In this document: in pieces, positions 60,189 to 64,000 of the stretch
Layout of the letters: every line of letters starts with the position of its first letter
How positions within the stretch are numbered: position 1 is the first letter of the stretch
DNA from: Bacteroidota bacterium
GTDB taxonomy: Bacteria; Bacteroidota; Bacteroidia; Bacteroidales; Dysgonomonadaceae
Assembly (NCBI GenBank): GCA_023399295.1
Contig: JAEWQF010000009.1
Location: 1-64,000, forward strand
Reading direction: 5' to 3'
Length of the DNA stretch: 64,000 bases
Notes under the pieces: generated by a model
What the model saw: only the letters and a program-made list of their open reading frames with translations
Databases searched by the model: none
What the model was told of the DNA's origin: nothing
Position numbers and translations under genes: made by a program

Positions 60189-61748
60189 TCAGGCTTTCAG
60201 TCCTGTACTGTCGGGTCCTTTTCTGATCTGTTTCACCATGATTGTCACTTCCGCGATGAGCAGGCCGGTGAAGAGCACCGCAAAGAGAATGAAGGTGGTG
60301 ATCACATTCTGTGATGAGATGGCCGAGGCAGCAGCCTGCACCGGCAGGATATCCTGAATGGTCCACGGTTGTCGTCCCACCTCGGCCACCACCCATCCCA
60401 GCTGGGAGGCAAGGTATGCCAGGGGAAGGCTCCAGAGCGCCACATACTGTAGCCAGCGACTGTTTACCATATCTTTCTTGTAGAGGATGTAGAGCATCAC
60501 CATGAAGAACAGGATAAAATACATGCCGATCATCACCATCAGGTGGAAGCTGTAGAAGGTGAGTGGCACATTGGGGATCAGATCTTCTTCCGTTTCAAGG
60601 TATCCATATCCGAAATGGGCATAGTTCTCACGCAGAATTGTTTCGTGGTTGGCAGCATCCGCATCGCGTCCCTCCTTTTTTGCCACCTGGTAATCGGCCA
60701 GGGCCTGGATGGCTTTCAGTCCCCGTTCCCTACGCTCCTGAAAGGAGAGTGCGGTGGTGCCATCTGGCAGGGTATAACCGCCGTCCACGATGTCCACTAT
60801 GCCGGGTACAAACGCATTGATATCTCTATAACCCAACAGTGAGAGCAGCTTTGGCAATTCTATCTTGAAGATGTAGGGATCTACCTCATCGTTGTAGTTT
60901 TTCCGGGCGGGGTTCAGCATCCCCACAGCCACCAGACCGGCTCCTTCGGTACCCTCGTAGAGTCCCTCCATGGCTGCCAGCTTCATCGGCTGCTTCTGTG
61001 CCACATGGTATGCAGATCCGTCACCGGTCACCGCCAGCAGCAGAAAAGCTGCCAGACCGACCATTGAGCCGATTTTCATGCTCTTGATGGCAAAATCGGT
61101 TTCTCTTTTCTTGAGCAGGTACCACCCGGAGATGGCTACTACGAAAGCTGCACCAACCGCCCAGCAGGAGAAGGTGGTATGCAGAAATTTGTTGTAGGCC
61201 ACGGGTGAGAAGGCAACAGCCCAGAAGTCGACCATCTCGTTGCGGACCGACTCGGGGTTGAATTCCATACCGATGGGGTACTGCATCCAAGCATTGGCAA
61301 CAAGGATCCAGAAGGCAGAGAGCGAGGCGCCGATGAATACCAGCCAGGTGGAAGCGAGATGCATCTTTTTGCTCACTCTATTCCAACCGAAGAACATGAT
61401 GGAGACGAAAGTGGCTTCCATGAAGAAGGCGAAAATCCCCTCAATGGCCAGTGGCGCACCAAAAATGTCACCCACGAACCAGCTGTAGTTCGACCAGTTG
61501 GTGCCGAACTGGAACTCGAGGATGATGCCGGTGGCGATGCCGATGGCGAAGTTGATCCCGAAGATCTTCTGCCAGAACTTGGTGGCAATTTTCCATTTCT
61601 CGTCACCAGTCTTCACGTAGAGACTCTCCATAATGGCCATAATCAGTCCCAGTCCGATGGTGAGCGGGACAAACAGCCAGTGATAGCTGGCCGTCAACGC
61701 AAACTGCGCCCTCGACCAATTTACAGCAGATGCAGCTAAAAGATCCAT
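60189..61748 (-). CDS. cydA: Cytochrome bd oxidase subunit I
   Basis: Heme-bearing quinol oxidase subunit. About 519 residues from MDLLAASAVNWSRAQFALTASYHWLFVPLTIG, which carries the heme b595 ligand region (His23). Also seen are FQFGTNWSNYSWFVGDIFGAPLAIEG, the periplasmic quinol loop (about 255-345) and the GQWVAEVGRQPW-type motif GWVVAEVGRQPWTIQDIL, characteristic of CydA. A reading from 61856 would overlap the DUF4492 gene and is rejected. Confidence 0.95.
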   Translation of the reverse strand: MDLLAASAVNWSRAQFALTASYHWLFVPLTIGLGLIMAIMESLYVKTGDEKWKIATKFWQKIFGINFAIGIATGIILEFQFGTNWSNYSWFVGDIFGAPLAIEGIFAFFMEATFVSIMFFGWNRVSKKMHLASTWLVFIGASLSAFWILVANAWMQYPIGMEFNPESVRNEMVDFWAVAFSPVAYNKFLHTTFSCWAVGAAFVVAISGWYLLKKRETDFAIKSMKIGSMVGLAAFLLLAVTGDGSAYHVAQKQPMKLAAMEGLYEGTEGAGLVAVGMLNPARKNYNDEVDPYIFKIELPKLLSLLGYRDINAFVPGIVDIVDGGYTLPDGTTALSFQERRERGLKAIQALADYQVAKKEGRDADAANHETILRENYAHFGYGYLETEEDLIPNVPLTFYSFHLMVMIGMYFILFFMVMLYILYKKDMVNSRWLQYVALWSLPLAYLASQLGWVVAEVGRQPWTIQDILPVQAAASAISSQNVITTFILFAVLFTGLLIAEVTIMVKQIRKGPDSTGLKA

Positions 61749-61758
61749 AGATGTTTTT

Positions 61759-62040
61759 TTATTTATTAAATTGTTGTTGTTGATTGAGTAGGATTGAATC
61801 GCTGGCGGGAGCCTTCTGGAGGAGCTCGCTGCGGACATGTTCCGCCTTGTCGGCATCGTTGTCGTAGTTTGTTTCCAGCAGATTGGGGAAAAAGAAGGGT
61901 TTCAGAATGAAAAACATGACCACCAGCTTTACAATGGCCACGATCCAGAGTGTTTTGCTCATGCGGCTCATGCTGGTGAAACCTGACCAGAACATGGTGA
62001 ACCAGTTGTAATGTGTGGTACGATTGCTTTCTTTATCCAT
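61759..62040 (-). CDS. DUF4492 small membrane protein of the cyd operon
   Basis: A 93-residue protein with an N-terminal polar part, one clear membrane segment (LWIVAIVKLVVMFFILKPFFFP) and a polar C-terminus. DUF4492 is known from Bacteroidetes and Epsilonproteobacteria next to cydAB. It ends 11 bases before the cydA start, so it is part of the oxidase unit, perhaps an assembly or accessory subunit similar in role to CydX; that is inference. Confidence 0.85.
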   Translation of the reverse strand: MDKESNRTTHYNWFTMFWSGFTSMSRMSKTLWIVAIVKLVVMFFILKPFFFPNLLETNYDNDADKAEHVRSELLQKAPASDSILLNQQQQFNK

Positions 62041-62076
62041 AATTGTTGTAAAAGAGTGAATCCTGAAAAATGACCG

Positions 62077-62385
62077 TCAGGCTTGTCCCATGCCTCCCAG
62101 CGGTGGCAGGAAACCGGGATCGCTCTGCATGCGAATGGCTCCGTTTTGTTGTTCAAACTTGTCGATGTTTTCGTTCAGTGCATGCAACAACCGTTTCGCA
62201 TGTTCTGGGGTCAGGATGATCCTGGATTTCACCTTGGCTTTCTGCATGCCCGGCACCATGCGGATGAAATCGATCACAAATTCGGATGCGGAGTGTGAGA
62301 TGATTGCCAGGTTGGAATAGGTACCCTGTGCAACCTCTTCACTCAGTTCAATTTGTATCTGAGTCTCTTTGTTGAATTGTTCCAT
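62077..62385 (-). CDS. DUF3467 small protein
   Basis: A 102-residue soluble protein. IELSEEVAQGTYSNLAIISHSASEFVIDFIRMVPGMQKAKVKSRIILTPEHAKRLLHALNENI is the DUF3467 pattern; a short Gly/Pro-rich tail follows. Function unknown. It is 36 bases upstream of the DUF4492 gene on the same strand and appears to lead the oxidase operon. Confidence 0.85.
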   Translation of the reverse strand: MEQFNKETQIQIELSEEVAQGTYSNLAIISHSASEFVIDFIRMVPGMQKAKVKSRIILTPEHAKRLLHALNENIDKFEQQNGAIRMQSDPGFLPPLGGMGQA

Positions 62386-62465
62386 AATGATGCTGTGATT
62401 CTGATGCTATATAAAAATAGTCTAAATAAGGCAAACAAAGAAAATTATTTTTTCCTTATCTACAA

Positions 62466-62506
62466 AGGAAAAAGGGATAATCTTTCACGATTGATCCCTT
62501 TTTCCT
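62466..62506. terminator. Long hairpin after ald
   Basis: AGGAAAAAGGGAT (62466-62478) and ATCCCTTTTTCCT (62494-62506) form a perfect 13-bp stem around a 15-base loop. The stem carries the T-run itself. It follows the ald stop (62568) and separates it from the DUF3467 gene leader. Confidence 0.75.
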
Positions 62507-62567
62507 GATGGGTTCAGCAAAGGCTACAGCTCCACGAGAGAAAGTGTGCCAGGTGATTGTTTCTGCT

Positions 62568-63674
62568 TTACCAGGAGAGCATTTTATAAGGCAGTGAGAG
62601 TGAGTCGGCCACACTTTGGTAGACTACATCTCCATTGAGCACATTGAGACCCTGCCTGAGATCCTCAAACCGACGACAAGCCTCTTCCCATCCATGTTCT
62701 GCAAGTCTGATCACATAGGGCAGCGTGGCATTGGTCAACGCCCGTGTCGAGGTGATGGGTACTGCTCCGGGGATATTGGCCACACAATAATGGATGATGC
62801 CATCCACTTCATAGATGGGGTTAGTGTGGGTGGTAGGACGGGAGGTCTCGAAGCAACCACCCTGATCCACCGAGACATCAATCATCACCGTGCCGGGCGT
62901 CATACAGCCCAGCATCTCCCGGGTGACAAGGTGAGGCGCTTTCGCCCCGACGATGAGTGTTGCCCCAATCACCAGATCCGCACTTTTCAATGAGTCTGTG
63001 ATTGTCATTTCCGTGGAGTAGAGTGTTTTGACATTTGCCGGCATCACCTCGGAGAGGTAACGCAGACGGTTCAGGTTGATGTCCAGCATTTTAACATTTG
63101 CACCCAGGCCCGCTGCCATCAGTGCGGCATTGTATCCCACTACGCCGGCTCCAATGATCATCACTTCGGCCGGTTGCACACCGGGCACGCCTCCCAACAG
63201 AATCCCCTTGCCACCTTGCGGTTTCTCCAGGTATTTTGCTCCCTGCTGTACCGAGAGCCTGCCAGCCACCTCGCTCATGGGGGTGAGCAACGGCAAGGTC
63301 CGATGAGGATCCATCACCGTCTCATAGGCGATACAGATCGATCTGTTGTCGATCATAGCCTGAGTCAGTTTCTTATCGGAGGCAAAATGGAAATAGGTAA
63401 AGACAACTTGTCCTTTGCGGATCAACCCATACTCACTCTCCAGTGGTTCTTTCACTTTCACAATCATGTCAGACAGGGCATAGACCTCTTCAATTGTATC
63501 CACCAGTTGGGCGCCAGCCAACAGATAGCGTTCATCCGGCAGGTTGCTGTTGACGCCTGCCTGTTTCTGTACATAGACGGTATGTCCTCTGCGGGTCAGC
63601 TCCTTCACACCGGCGGGAGTCATGGCTACCCTGCCTTCCTGTACTTTGATCTCTTTGGGTACTCCGATCGTCAT
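62568..63674 (-). CDS. ald: Alanine dehydrogenase
   Basis: Reversible deamination of L-alanine to pyruvate with NAD, used in nitrogen and carbon balance. 368 residues. Family stretches: IGVPKEIKVQEGRVAMTPAGV, IVKVKEPLESEYGLIRKGQVVFTYFH, GKGILLGGVPGVQPAEVMIIGAGVVGYNAALMAAGLGA (Rossmann fold) and VTREMLGCMTPGTVMIDVSVDQGGCFETSRPTTHTNP. A leader of about 105 bases from the promoter at 63783 contains a small CCCG/CGGG hairpin (about 63746-63758). Confidence 0.96.
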   Translation of the reverse strand: MTIGVPKEIKVQEGRVAMTPAGVKELTRRGHTVYVQKQAGVNSNLPDERYLLAGAQLVDTIEEVYALSDMIVKVKEPLESEYGLIRKGQVVFTYFHFASDKKLTQAMIDNRSICIAYETVMDPHRTLPLLTPMSEVAGRLSVQQGAKYLEKPQGGKGILLGGVPGVQPAEVMIIGAGVVGYNAALMAAGLGANVKMLDINLNRLRYLSEVMPANVKTLYSTEMTITDSLKSADLVIGATLIVGAKAPHLVTREMLGCMTPGTVMIDVSVDQGGCFETSRPTTHTNPIYEVDGIIHYCVANIPGAVPITSTRALTNATLPYVIRLAEHGWEEACRRFEDLRQGLNVLNGDVVYQSVADSLSLPYKMLSW

Positions 63675-63782
63675 AATAGATAAGATAAAAAGTTGTTACT
63701 AATAATATTGGGATAGGTGATCAATGGCATCCAAGTCTTTATCCCGTTTCGGGACAATGGCTAAAAGGTGATTCATCCGATA

Positions 63783-63790
63783 CAAAAATA
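63783..63790 (-). promoter_or_regulatory. -7 promoter element for ald
   Basis: TATTTTTG on the minus strand fits TAnnTTTG. The 299 bases between ald and the next gene hold this, the ald leader and the facing promoter at 63922. Confidence 0.45.
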
Positions 63791-63921
63791 AAAAGAAAAA
63801 TGTGAAATGCAACCAATAAGTGTGTGATTGTGAGTCGATGAGATTTTGTTTTTTTCGCACTTCGATAATCATTTTTATAGACTCTTTCGTAGAAATATTT
63901 CTTTTCTATCGGATTTAATCG

Positions 63922-63929
63922 TATTTTTG
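63922..63929 (+). promoter_or_regulatory. -7 promoter element for the right-edge gene
   Basis: TATTTTTG fits TAnnTTTG, 44 bases before the ATG at 63974. Confidence 0.5.
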
Positions 63930-63973
63930 TGATATTAATTACGAATTTAGTTTAAATTAAAAACAATAAGCTC

Positions 63974-64000
63974 ATGGTAAGTTATAAAGAATTGGGTCTC
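63974..64000 (+). CDS. Start of a probable class II fructose-bisphosphate aldolase (partial)
   Basis: Only nine codons are in the window: MVSYKELGL. This matches the opening I recall for class II fructose-1,6-bisphosphate aldolases of Bacteroidales (M-[VI]-x-YK-[ED]-LGL), which continue VNTREMF. With its own promoter and a correct AT-rich leader the start is credible, but nine residues cannot prove the product. Confidence 0.45.

Overview
The window reads as chromosomal DNA of a Bacteroidetes bacterium, most likely order Bacteroidales. This rests on three things seen here. Many genes have a TAnnTTTG -7 element (Bacteroidetes sigma-ABfr promoter type) upstream. Several gene blocks and families are typical of the phylum (ftsX-DUF3098-uppP-truB-queA-folK, purM-prfA-pyrF, DUF4492 with cydAB, DUF4831, Lnb/DUF4105). 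Base composition is moderate, roughly half G+C by eye. A Dysgonomonadaceae/Porphyromonadaceae-like host is a guess only. I see no rRNA, tRNA, insertion sequence, prophage or CRISPR array; it is mostly a dense housekeeping region with a few unusual loci.

Layout. 1-130 holds a cobalamin riboswitch on the minus strand, cut by the window edge, whose target gene lies off the left end. 264-1106 is a lipoprotein gene divergent from cca. 2845-7178 is a forward operon for cell division and envelope (ftsX, DUF3098, uppP) and tRNA/folate work (truB, queA, folK). 7172-12948 carries pirin, a patatin/GH13 pair, prs, a DUF4332 protein and a low-molecular-weight phosphatase. 13120-18641 has a DUF454 protein facing a minus operon purM-prfA-pyrF-DUF4395-HD hydrolase. 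18894-31044 is a long minus-strand block: serS, rpmE2, then an Lnb-like lipoprotein acyltransferase, a phosphatase-fold protein that has lost its metal ligands, secA, gyrA and a TPR protein. 31143-38173 holds a 45-residue membrane microprotein, tilS, then pheS with two exported proteins, a YceI protein and a lone sufB. 38204-42410 is ung, asnA, pyrK-pyrD and an XRE regulator, followed by an 0.8 kb AT-rich gene-poor gap.

43282-46319 contains an exported glutathione peroxidase, holA, AMP nucleosidase, a stand-alone HsdR-N nuclease domain protein and a two-part 7-bp/8-bp tandem repeat that runs into the panB stop codon. 46317-53684 is panB, a FadL-type outer-membrane protein paired with a strange Trp/Tyr/Gly-rich then Ser/Arg-rich exported protein, a metallo-hydrolase and lipoproteins. 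53761-58854 is gcvP, a metallo-beta-lactamase hydrolase, rsmG and a second DUF3298 lipoprotein. 58998-62385 is a cytochrome bd oxidase operon (DUF3467, DUF4492, cydA, cydB). 62568-64000 is alanine dehydrogenase and, divergently, the first nine codons of a probable class II aldolase.

Together the genes cover translation, tRNA modification, pyrimidine and purine synthesis, protein export and lipoprotein maturation, and respiration at low oxygen. No clear new multi-gene system is visible. The best candidates for something undescribed are the Lnb/pseudo-phosphatase/SecA run, the low-complexity exported protein with its FadL partner, the tandem repeat at 46231-46319 and the gap at 42472-43281.
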